DNA of 43,638 bases from JADJQU01 sp035490315. Lineage in GTDB: Bacteria > Planctomycetota > UBA1135 > GCA-002686595. The position numbers were made by a program, and so were the translations under genes. Where the stretch lies: contig DATHET010000080.1 of the NCBI GenBank assembly GCA_035490315.1, forward strand, positions 1 to 43,638, given 5' to 3'. The notes under the pieces are model-generated. The model did no database searches. It was given only the letters and a program-made list of their open reading frames with translations, and was not told where the DNA came from. Below are positions 6,309 through 13,656 of this stretch, piece by piece (position 1 is the first letter of the stretch; every line of letters starts with the position of its first letter).

Positions 6309-8528
6309 TCACGGGCAGACGACGAACTCCAACCCGTTCGAAAGTGTCGCGTTGTTCGGCGGCGCGAATCCGTTGTCGCGGCCCCAGAACTGCGAGTCGA
6401 CCATCGTGCCGGGAACAGTGAGATAAGCCGCCGGCAGACCGCCGAGCCCGCCCGTCGCGAAGCTGTTCATGTCGATGTTGAACACGCCCGAGCAGTCGTT
6501 CGGCGGAGGATTGCCCGCGGAGCTCAGCGGAACCGAGCGCCGGACCGGCGCGTTCATGCAGCGCACGCCACCGACGAAGGGCGCCGCCGCGCGACCGGTG
6601 TTCGAGTAGATCAGCAAGCCGGGCTTGTTGTTGATCACGTTCGAGCCGCTGATCGTGAAGCCCGATCCCGCCGAAGCGCTCGGCGTGCCGCTCGCTCCGA
6701 TCGAAGGAACGCAGCCCAGCGAGTTGGTCTTCGCCGTGCAGTAGACGATCGCGTTGCCCGTGCATCCGCCCGAGGCGACATAGGTCTTCGTCACCGACGT
6801 CGCGGTGTTGCCGTACTTGTCGGTCGACTTGACGCGGTAGTCGATCGTCCCGACCAGGTTCCCGGAGATCTCGCCGCGGAAGATCTGTCCCATCGAAGGA
6901 CGCATCGAAACCGTGGTGAACGGGCCGGCGTCGACCGAGAACTCGATCACGGTCGGGTTGTACCAGTTGATGTAGTACGGAGCGTTGTCGTAGACCATCG
7001 TGCGGATGACGGTCGGAGCCGGGCCCGCGGCGCGATTGGGCGCCTGCTCGAGGTTCTTGATCGCCGGAGCGAACACGTCGTTGGCCGTGCTCTGGTTCTG
7101 CAGGTACCACTCGGGCTGGTTGTTGTCGTTCGCGACGATCACGTCGGTGTCACCGTCCTCGTCAACGTCGCAGCAATCCGCGTCCAGCGAGATCGTGAAG
7201 TCCGTGGGCAGGTTGCCCGTGCTCACATTGGTCAAGCTGAAAGCACCGCCCGTCCAGTTGTTCCGGTACAGGCGCTCGTTCGCCCCGCCGTTGAAGTTGG
7301 CGACGAACAGGTCCAGGTCGCCGTCCATGTCGTAGTCGAGGAAATCGCCCTCGTTATCGTCCGAGCCCGAGCCGGAGAGCGAGGTCACGTTCGTGTACGT
7401 GCCATTGCCCGTGTTCTCGAGGGTGTTGTCCACCAGGCCGCCGCCGCCGACCAGCCAGTTCAAGCCGTAGATGTCGAGGTCGCCGTCGCTGTCGAGGTCG
7501 GCCATCTCCTGCTCGTAGTGCCCCTCGCCCGTCGCATAGCCGGCAGGGAAGGCAAGTCCGGTGATGTCGCGGAAAGCGACCAGAGTTCCGCCATTCTCCT
7601 GAAGCAGGTTTCGGAACATGCGCGGGTGCGTCGAAGCGCCATTCCCGCGCTCGCCGTGCAGAATGTCGAGGTCTAGGTCGCCGTCGATGTCGCCCAGGTC
7701 GATGTCGAGCGTCCTGGTCGCGATGTCGCAGTTCGCGCCCGTGGTGTTGACGGTGTTCGAGGTCTGGATGCCCGCGGCCCAGAGTCCGGGATTTCCGTTG
7801 GCGATCGTCGAGCCGCTGAGCTGGAAGAGCGAGGGATTGAACTCCTCGTAGTGTCCCGTGCCATTGTTCAGGAACACGCGCGTCGGGACGTCCCCGCCGA
7901 AATTTCCGCCGTAGGTCGAGTGCACGAGGTCTACGTCACCGTCGTTGTCGATGTCCCCGAAGTCGCAATCGCAGGACCAGTCGATGAAACCGCCGTTGCC
8001 CAGGACCTGGGAGACCGCGATCGAGGAGTGAGTGACACCGTTGTTGACGCCGAGGTTCACCCAGCGCGCGACGCTGTCATCCTGGTAGAAGCCCTTGGTC
8101 CCGCCCTGGGCTCCGCCCATGTTGACGAGCCAGTGGTTCGACTGGTTGTTGTTGGTCGAAGTGTTCGAGACGTAGAGGTCCAGGTCGCCGTCGTTGTCGA
8201 TGTCCGCGAATTCCACGTCGCGCGAATCGTCGATGAACGTGGGCAGGTGCGTGGACGTCTCGTCCAGGAAGTTGCCGAGCGCGCCGCCCTGCTGACCGCC
8301 CTGGTTGATCCAGATGCGATTCTGCTCGTTCCCGAAGTCTCCGCCGTCGCCGAGGACCGCGTCCCAGTCGCCATCGCCGTCGATATCGCCGAAGTCGACG
8401 TTCTCGGTGTGCCCGATGTTCCCGGTCGGGACATTGGTGATGTTGCGAACGAACTGCGCCGAGGCGTTTCCGGCGAAGAGGACAGCGAGCGTGCCGAGCG
8501 GGGCGAAGATGCGCAAAAGTCGGGACAT
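6309..8528 (-). CDS. Secreted FG-GAP/VCBS beta-propeller protein with C-terminal sorting-like domain
   Basis: This 739-residue exported protein starts at ATG 8528-8526. A signal peptide (~1-25) ends in NASAQ. Seven blade motifs of the FG-GAP/VCBS type follow, each with a Ca-binding DxDxDGDxD-like loop (for example GDIDGDGDWDAVLG, ADIDNDGDLDLYVSN, DYDMDGDLDLFVANFNGG), which predicts a seven-bladed integrin-alpha-like propeller. Residues ~510-600 resemble an Ig-like spacer. The last ~140 residues, beginning YCTAKTNSLGCVPSIG, match the C terminus of the protein at 39826-41373. The role is probably extracellular or surface-associated binding; the ligand is unknown. No ribosome binding site is evident. 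Its stop lies about 20 bases from the palindrome. Confidence 0.85.
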   Translation of the reverse strand: MSRLLRIFAPLGTLAVLFAGNASAQFVRNITNVPTGNIGHTENVDFGDIDGDGDWDAVLGDGGDFGNEQNRIWINQGGQQGGALGNFLDETSTHLPTFIDDSRDVEFADIDNDGDLDLYVSNTSTNNNQSNHWLVNMGGAQGGTKGFYQDDSVARWVNLGVNNGVTHSSIAVSQVLGNGGFIDWSCDCDFGDIDNDGDVDLVHSTYGGNFGGDVPTRVFLNNGTGHYEEFNPSLFQLSGSTIANGNPGLWAAGIQTSNTVNTTGANCDIATRTLDIDLGDIDGDLDLDILHGERGNGASTHPRMFRNLLQENGGTLVAFRDITGLAFPAGYATGEGHYEQEMADLDSDGDLDIYGLNWLVGGGGLVDNTLENTGNGTYTNVTSLSGSGSDDNEGDFLDYDMDGDLDLFVANFNGGANERLYRNNWTGGAFSLTNVSTGNLPTDFTISLDADCCDVDEDGDTDVIVANDNNQPEWYLQNQSTANDVFAPAIKNLEQAPNRAAGPAPTVIRTMVYDNAPYYINWYNPTVIEFSVDAGPFTTVSMRPSMGQIFRGEISGNLVGTIDYRVKSTDKYGNTATSVTKTYVASGGCTGNAIVYCTAKTNSLGCVPSIGASGTPSASAGSGFTISGSNVINNKPGLLIYSNTGRAAAPFVGGVRCMNAPVRRSVPLSSAGNPPPNDCSGVFNIDMNSFATGGLGGLPAAYLTVPGTMVDSQFWGRDNGFAPPNNATLSNGLEFVVCP

Positions 8529-8806
8529 AGGTAGGTTGAACTTGGGGCGACTTCGGAAGCGGCTCCCCAACGGGTGGCCGGAAAAGGTCGTCGCGCGCGT
8601 GCGCCGGCGAACCCCCTCTGCGCCCAATACTACCTCCGAGCCCAAGGCCTGCACGACCACTGGACGGCGATCCGGAAGATCTTTCACGGCCTTCGTACGC
8701 GGAAGCGGACTGTCGAGCTTGTCACCTCGGGGCGGCCAGGGGCCATTCGAAGCCTGGGCGGCCTCCCCGTCGGTGAGGCGGCTGCAAAGAGTCCAGCGTC
8801 TTGGGC
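8529..8806. other. Intergenic region upstream of the FG-GAP gene
   Basis: These 278 bases separate the 3' end of the glycosyltransferase gene from the start of the FG-GAP gene, both on the minus strand. Frames that stay open through it continue from neighbours and lack family similarity. It presumably holds the FG-GAP promoter, but no convincing motif is seen. Confidence 0.5.
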
Positions 8807-9868
8807 TTACGCGATCCGACCCACGGGCAGCGCGAGCTGGCGGAGAGCTGCGGCGCACAGGCGCTCGGTGGTCAAGCTCGAGGTGTCCGCATCCGCCCGA
8901 TAGCTGCAGCAATCCGGGGAAGTACTGACCACTTTTTCTCCGAGGTCGTAGGTCTCGATCTCCGCGGCAGACGTCGGCGCGAAGAAAGCCATCACGCGCA
9001 CGTTGCGCGCGAGGGCGATGTGCAGGGCCAGGCTGTCGCTGGTGATCAGGAGCTGGCACAAGGAGACGCGCGAGGCGAAATCGAGCAGCGGATTGTCGCA
9101 ACCGGCGTCGACCAGCCGCACGCGGCCGCGAGCCAGGGACACGATCTCCGCGTTGCGCTCGAGCTCGCCGGGACCGCCGAACAGAAGGAAGGTCGCGCGC
9201 TGCTCGAGCTGGTGAGCAATCGCGGCGGCGAGCTCGACGGTCCGAGCCGGAGAGATCGTCTTCGAATGCCAGCGCCCGCCCGCTCCCGTGTTGAGCCCGA
9301 TCAGCGGTCCGTTGGAAAAAAGTCCCTGGTCGCGAGCGAATCGAGCGGCCGGTTGCGCATGGGCCTGACTCTCCGGCAGCAGCGGCTTGCCGATCGAGAT
9401 CCCGAGCATCGCCGCGAAGATCGCCGGATGCGAAAGCCGATTCTCGATCTTCATCTGGTCGGCGCGCTGCTTCCCATGGACCGAGAGCAGGCCCATGTCG
9501 AACCACGGGCCGACGTCGCTCGTGTAGGCGCGCGATCCCTTCGAATCGCGGTACGCCCCCGATAGTTTTTTCGCGGACAGCGCCGAGGCGAGGCTGCACA
9601 GGGGCTCCTCGTCGTCGAAGGACAAGAGCCAATCCCAGGCGCGCGGCTTCAATCGGGCTTCGGCGCGCGCCAGGTCCTCGGCCGACTTGGGATCGAGCGC
9701 GACGACTTCGGCCACCTGCGGATGGTTGTGCACCAGATCCACCGCGCCGGGAGCGGTGACCCAGGTGACGCGCAGGTCGGGAAAGCGCTGGCGCAGGCCG
9801 GGCAGGATCGAGGTGGTCCGCAGCACGTCGCCCAGGGCGGCTGTCTTGATGATCAGGAGTTCGCGCAC
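8807..9868 (-). CDS. Glycosyltransferase family 9 (heptosyltransferase-like)
   Basis: This 353-residue protein is related to ADP-heptose:LPS heptosyltransferases (GT9, GT-B fold), which add sugars to lipopolysaccharide core or similar glycans on the cytoplasmic side. The GTG start at 9868 gives the typical N terminus, LLIIKTAALGDVLRTTSILPGLRQRFP, with the conserved GD. The C-terminal half has the donor-site motif LIGLNTGAGGRWHSKTIS, an FGGP segment and TSDSLALHIALARNVRVMAFFAPTSAAE, where D-S-x-x-x-H is the family motif. It begins 16 bases after the stop of the upstream oxidoreductase gene on the same strand, so the two are probably co-transcribed. The exact sugar and acceptor cannot be told. 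No good ribosome binding site is visible. Confidence 0.85.
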   Translation of the reverse strand: MRELLIIKTAALGDVLRTTSILPGLRQRFPDLRVTWVTAPGAVDLVHNHPQVAEVVALDPKSAEDLARAEARLKPRAWDWLLSFDDEEPLCSLASALSAKKLSGAYRDSKGSRAYTSDVGPWFDMGLLSVHGKQRADQMKIENRLSHPAIFAAMLGISIGKPLLPESQAHAQPAARFARDQGLFSNGPLIGLNTGAGGRWHSKTISPARTVELAAAIAHQLEQRATFLLFGGPGELERNAEIVSLARGRVRLVDAGCDNPLLDFASRVSLCQLLITSDSLALHIALARNVRVMAFFAPTSAAEIETYDLGEKVVSTSPDCCSYRADADTSSLTTERLCAAALRQLALPVGRIA

Positions 9869-9884
9869 GGGGCGAGGATATCGG

Positions 9885-11921
9885 CTATCCGCCGCCCACG
9901 ACCAGCAACAGATCCAGCGTCTCGCCCGCCTGGACGAAATCTCGCGGATCGATGCGGGCCCCGGCGCGGTACAAGGCAGGCACGGGCGCGCCGTCGCGCA
10001 AAAGCGTCGCAGCGGCGTCGGGAAACTGCAGCGCCGCGCTGCGCAACACGTCGACCGCGGGGGCCGGAAGGTCGAGCTCGACGCTGCAGCCTGCGCCCAG
10101 CGCCTCGCCCAGGGATCCGAAAGCGGAAAGGTGAACTTTTCCGCGCGCGAAAGTCGTCGGCGCCACGTCGCGCGCCGACGGAATCGTGGCCGCGGCGGGA
10201 TCTCGCTCGAAACCAGACGGGTCGCGGCGGTAGGCGCGGTACTCGGGCTCCATCCCCGCGACGGCCAGGCGCCCGGCCGCCCACCCGGGCACGTCGTCCG
10301 CCTGCTTCCAGCCCCAGCGCTGGTTGAGCTCGCGCTGCGCGCGCGCGATGTCCGCACCCGCGGCAAGCAGCGCGCGGCCCGGCGCGTCCATGAACTCCGC
10401 TTCCGCCGCAAGGGCGCGCGGCGCGAGCCACAGCGCCAGCGCGTCGAGGCTCGCGAGTCGATCGGTCAGCAGGGCGCAGGCCGAGAAGGCGCAGAATCCG
10501 GTCAGGTCCAGGGCCAGCACCAGGTCCTCGTGCCAGCCGACGAGCCGGCCCTTGCCGACCGGCGAGAAGGGATCCTCGCTGCCCTCGGGCAGATCGAGCG
10601 GCGCGCACAATTCGCGCAGCGCCTCGAGGCCGGCGCTCTCGGCCGCGAGAAAAGGAAAGGCCCGCATCGGATCGGTGCCGCGCGGGCTGACGCATTGACC
10701 GAGCAGCGAAGCGAGATTCTTGTCCGGCCGCACCGACGAGCGCCGAACCGTGGTCGCGTGGGCACCGCGCTGGGCGCCAAGCGCGTGCACGCCGTCGACG
10801 AGCGCCGCCGCCGGGCCTTCGCCGCGCGCCGCTTCGTCGAGCCAGCCCGCGAAGACTTCCGGATGGCCGCGCGCGCCGGGCTCCAGCTCGGCAAGCAGGG
10901 CCAGGCCAGCTCCGACTTCCTTGGCGTCGATGCCAAGCTCGTCGCAGCGCGCGAGCAGACCGAGGGCCGCGTCGAAGTCCGAGAATCCAAGCTGCAGGCT
11001 CAGCGCGTGGCTCGCGCCGAAACGCGCGGCCTGGCCCGGAAAACTGCTGCGCTTGAACACCCAGCCGCAGGGCGTCGGACATCCGACGCAGCCGTGCTGG
11101 TGATCGCGCGCGAGATCCGCGCCCTGCGCAAAGGTGCGCGCATCCTGGGCACTGGAATTCGAATCCCCGAGGTCCCCGCGAGCCGCGAGGGCGTGGGCCA
11201 GCTCCAAAGTCCCGCCGCGCGCTCGCGCTTCCAGGCGCGGCGAGCGTGTCAAGGCGCGCGTGAGCTCGCTCTCGCGCACCGCCGGCGTGGCCTGGGCGCG
11301 CACGGCGATCGCCTTGAGCCCGTGGCCCGCGAGCACCGCGCCAAGTCCGCCGCGCCCGACGAAGTGCGGAGGTCCCCCGCCGGCCGTGGAGCTCGAGCAG
11401 GCCGCCAGACTCGCGATGCGCGCGCCGCGCTCGCCGAGCGGGCCGATGGAAAGGGTCGCGCAGGGCCCGAGCTGGGCTTCGAGCAGAGCGTGAGTCTCGC
11501 TCGAAGAGCGCCCGCGCGTGAGCGGCGCGGCCACGATGCGTGCAGTGCCGTCCGCTTCGATCACGAGCACGGCGTCGGCCAGCGAAGCGCGGCCCTGGAT
11601 GCGTAGCGCATCGGCAACGCTCGCCAGTCGGCGGCCGAAATCGCTGCCGACCAGGCCCTCGGACAGGGTTCCCGACAACGGCGAACGCGAGGCGACCGAC
11701 ACGCGCGCCGCGGTCGGCACGCCGCGCACCACGCATTCGCCGACGCTGAGCACCAGCGGCACCGAGCCCGGATCGCTCTCACCCAGCAGCGCGATCCCAA
11801 GCCCCCCGCCGCCCCAGCTCGCCAGGCGCCGAGCCGCGGGACTTCGCGCGGACCACGGCTCGACGGACCACGCGCCGCCGCTGGCGAGGTCGACGTCGAG
11901 GACACGAGGCTGGTTTTGCAC
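9885..11921 (-). CDS. Aldehyde:ferredoxin oxidoreductase-family tungsto/molybdoenzyme with fused C-terminal MoaD-like domain
   Basis: Members of this family carry a bis-pyranopterin W/Mo cofactor plus one [4Fe-4S] cluster and oxidise aldehydes or related substrates. With the GTG start at 11921 the protein is 678 residues. It opens with RVLDVDLASG, as family members do. It has the pterin-binding GRGGLGAVLAGHGLKAIAVR stretch near 190, cluster cysteines CVGCPTPC at 278/281/285 and the distal Cys 477 in DLTGFCAF. Residues ~595-678 form a separate unit resembling MoaD/ThiS: LSAFGSLGEALGAG, then VELDLPAPAVDVLRSAALQFP, ending VQAGETLDLLLVVGGG with the terminal Gly-Gly that MoaD uses to accept sulfur. 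The glycosyltransferase gene follows 16 bases downstream. A GTG at 12023 would add 34 residues. The substrate is unknown. Confidence 0.85.
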   Translation of the reverse strand: MQNQPRVLDVDLASGGAWSVEPWSARSPAARRLASWGGGGLGIALLGESDPGSVPLVLSVGECVVRGVPTAARVSVASRSPLSGTLSEGLVGSDFGRRLASVADALRIQGRASLADAVLVIEADGTARIVAAPLTRGRSSSETHALLEAQLGPCATLSIGPLGERGARIASLAACSSSTAGGGPPHFVGRGGLGAVLAGHGLKAIAVRAQATPAVRESELTRALTRSPRLEARARGGTLELAHALAARGDLGDSNSSAQDARTFAQGADLARDHQHGCVGCPTPCGWVFKRSSFPGQAARFGASHALSLQLGFSDFDAALGLLARCDELGIDAKEVGAGLALLAELEPGARGHPEVFAGWLDEAARGEGPAAALVDGVHALGAQRGAHATTVRRSSVRPDKNLASLLGQCVSPRGTDPMRAFPFLAAESAGLEALRELCAPLDLPEGSEDPFSPVGKGRLVGWHEDLVLALDLTGFCAFSACALLTDRLASLDALALWLAPRALAAEAEFMDAPGRALLAAGADIARAQRELNQRWGWKQADDVPGWAAGRLAVAGMEPEYRAYRRDPSGFERDPAAATIPSARDVAPTTFARGKVHLSAFGSLGEALGAGCSVELDLPAPAVDVLRSAALQFPDAAATLLRDGAPVPALYRAGARIDPRDFVQAGETLDLLLVVGGG

Positions 11922-11933
11922 GAGTAAAGGGGC

Positions 11934-11948
11934 CAAGTTGGCAACTTG
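11934..11948. promoter_or_regulatory. 15-bp palindrome upstream of the oxidoreductase gene
   Basis: CAAGTT-GGC-AACTTG is a perfect inverted repeat lying 13 bases upstream of the chosen GTG start, with a TATATAA sequence at about 11984. It could be an operator for the oxidoreductase-glycosyltransferase transcript. If translation instead starts at 12023, it would lie inside the coding region. Confidence 0.35.
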
Positions 11949-12052
11949 CGCTGGTCCTCGGATCGGACTAGCCCCACTCCTTATATAACTGTTCCCCTGC
12001 CCGACCCGAGCCCCGAAGCTCACCGAGCACGTCCCCCAACCCAGAAACCTCT

Positions 12053-12985
12053 TTGTTCGGATCCTTCGATATCGGCAGCGTCTTCGGCATCCGCGTGCGG
12101 CTGCACTGGTCGTTCGTGATCTTGATCGTGATGGGGATCCTCCTCGGGCCCTTCGGCAACGCGTGGATGAATGCCGTCGCCCTCGCGGTGCTCTTCGGGA
12201 TCGTGCTGCTGCACGAGCTCGGGCACGGGGTGGTCGCGCGCCGTTTCGGACTGCAGGTCCTCGACGTGACCCTCTGGCCGCTGGGGGGATTGACGCGCAT
12301 GAGCCGCATCCCGGAAGACCCCAAGGTCGAGGGCTGGATCTCTTTCGCCGGGCCGGCGGTCAATCTCGCCCTGGGTTTCGCGGCGCTGATCTTCGCCCCC
12401 GCGGGGACGCTGAGCGACATTCTCCGCATGCAATTCGTCGCGAGAGGGACGACGCTCGAAAATATCATCGCCCTGTTCGCATTGGCGAATCTCACGCTCG
12501 CGGGATTCAACCTGCTGCCGGCCTTCCCGCTCGACGGCGGCCGCCTCACGCGCGCTCTGATCGCGCTGCGCACCGACTGGGTCCAGGCGACGCTGACCAC
12601 CGCCCGGATCGGCAAGTGGATCGCCCTGGCGACGATCGGCTACGGGATGTACCGCCTGCTCGAGACCGAATCCGGCTCGATCCTGCTCCCGCTGTTCGGC
12701 GTTTTCCTGTGGTTCTCCGGCGTGCGTGAATCGTGGACCGTGCGCATGCGCCACGCCGGAGCGGAGTACGCGCGCTCGATGGGCGTGCCGGTCGAGCCGC
12801 CGACCGTCGCCACGCAGCCTGCCGCGCCAGTCGAAGCCGATTTTCCCGACGATCCGTCGGGCGCGCGCCGGCCGACGATCTTGCGCGCACCCCAGGCTCC
12901 GCGCCGCGAACGCATGAGCGAGGCCGAGATCTCCGCCCTCGAGCGCTTCCGTGGCCGCATCGGCAAGGCACAAGCTCCCGAGTGA
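12053..12985 (+). CDS. Site-2 protease family (M50) intramembrane zinc metalloprotease
   Basis: This 310-residue membrane protein belongs to the S2P/SpoIVFB-like M50 family, which cleaves substrates within the membrane, often anti-sigma factors. The zinc motif HELGH lies at 54-58 in a transmembrane helix, and the third ligand motif NLLPAFPLDGGR at 153-164 (Asp 161) in another. The GWISFAGPAVNLALG motif around 94-108 is also typical. The N terminus GIRVRLHWSFVIL matches the short-form family without PDZ or CBS domains. The C-terminal ~75 residues are hydrophilic, Pro/Arg-rich and probably cytoplasmic. The start is TTG 12053. It is divergent from the oxidoreductase gene. No partner anti-sigma gene is adjacent, so the substrate is unknown. 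Confidence 0.9.
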   Translation: MFGSFDIGSVFGIRVRLHWSFVILIVMGILLGPFGNAWMNAVALAVLFGIVLLHELGHGVVARRFGLQVLDVTLWPLGGLTRMSRIPEDPKVEGWISFAGPAVNLALGFAALIFAPAGTLSDILRMQFVARGTTLENIIALFALANLTLAGFNLLPAFPLDGGRLTRALIALRTDWVQATLTTARIGKWIALATIGYGMYRLLETESGSILLPLFGVFLWFSGVRESWTVRMRHAGAEYARSMGVPVEPPTVATQPAAPVEADFPDDPSGARRPTILRAPQAPRRERMSEAEISALERFRGRIGKAQAPE

Positions 12986-13066
12986 GGCTAGTTCGCTCGA
13001 CAGCCGATCCGCTTCGGGTCAATCTCTCGTCCTGCTTACTTCCTTGCACTCTTGGAGATGAAGACC

Positions 13067-13576
13067 ATGGCCTCGATGAGTCCTAACACTCGACTCTTGC
13101 TGTTCACTACATTGCTGGCCTGCGCATGCCGCGATTCGGACACCGAACGGTCCTCCTCTCCTTCACCGGCACCGAGGCCTCGGTCGATTGAATTCGCGCT
13201 GGTCGCCGACCAAGACGGCGGCTCTGGGTCGCAAGCGCTCGGAGATAAACGCGCGCTCTGGGCGCCTGTTCGAGGCGAGTCGACCGGAGTAGCGATCCTG
13301 CCTCCGGCGGGAGAATTCACGGCCATTGAAGCTACGGTGGCCAGCGATCCGCTCGGGTATGCCGCCGTTCAAGTCAAGTGGAATCCAAGTGACTCGCGGC
13401 TGACGGAATTCTTGAACGCAAACGATGGCAAGCTGGTCGCATTCCTCGTCGACAAAAAGGTGTGTGGCAAGTCCGTGATTTACGGGCCAGTCACATTACC
13501 GGGTCTGCCCATTGCGACTGGACTGACCGAGAGCGACGCCAAGGATCTTGTGGCGGCAGTCCTTGGAACTCGCTGA
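13067..13576 (+). CDS. Small lipoprotein with SecDF P1-head-like domain
   Basis: This 169-residue protein begins at ATG 13067, nine bases after a GGAG ribosome binding site; in-frame starts at 13058 and 13052 are possible but sit on or before that site. A hydrophobic segment ends in the lipobox LLAC (Cys 19), followed by a Ser/Pro-rich linker. The C-terminal half (TEFLNANDGKLVAFLVDKKV ... YGPVTLPGLPIATGLTESDAKDLVAAVLG) follows the layout of the SecD/SecF first periplasmic head domain: a denied or exposed product name such as AxxLDGKVxSAPVI, then GxFTxEEAxDLAxxLR. No transmembrane SecD part is present, so it is not SecD. The base composition is visibly less GC-rich than its neighbours. The function is unknown, and a role at the outer surface of a membrane is inferred. 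Confidence 0.6.
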   Translation: MASMSPNTRLLLFTTLLACACRDSDTERSSSPSPAPRPRSIEFALVADQDGGSGSQALGDKRALWAPVRGESTGVAILPPAGEFTAIEATVASDPLGYAAVQVKWNPSDSRLTEFLNANDGKLVAFLVDKKVCGKSVIYGPVTLPGLPIATGLTESDAKDLVAAVLGTR

Positions 13577-13635
13577 CACTCGCGACTCGTCTCTCATCCC
13601 CGTGCCGACGATCGCCTTCGGCCTGACACGCTGAC

Positions 13636-13656
13636 CTGAGCTTGGTCGAAGCTCAG
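13636..13656. terminator. Stem-loop between convergent genes
   Basis: CTGAGCTT-GGTCG-AAGCTCAG is a perfect 8-bp stem with a 5-base loop. It lies between the converging lipoprotein gene (ends 13576) and the PPC/carboxypeptidase-regulatory lipoprotein gene, and its right arm contains the latter's stop codon. It has no T run, so it would be a weak or factor-assisted terminator. Confidence 0.5.

Noticed and set aside
8529..9632. Extension of the FG-GAP frame upstream to more than 1100 codons
   Set aside because: The added N-terminal part is Arg-rich and antisense-like, overlaps the glycosyltransferase gene in another frame, and would bury a clear signal peptide that starts at 8528.
13067..13576. 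Annotation as a SecD gene
   Set aside because: There are no transmembrane helices beyond the lipoprotein signal and the length is far below SecD. Only the head-domain pattern is present.
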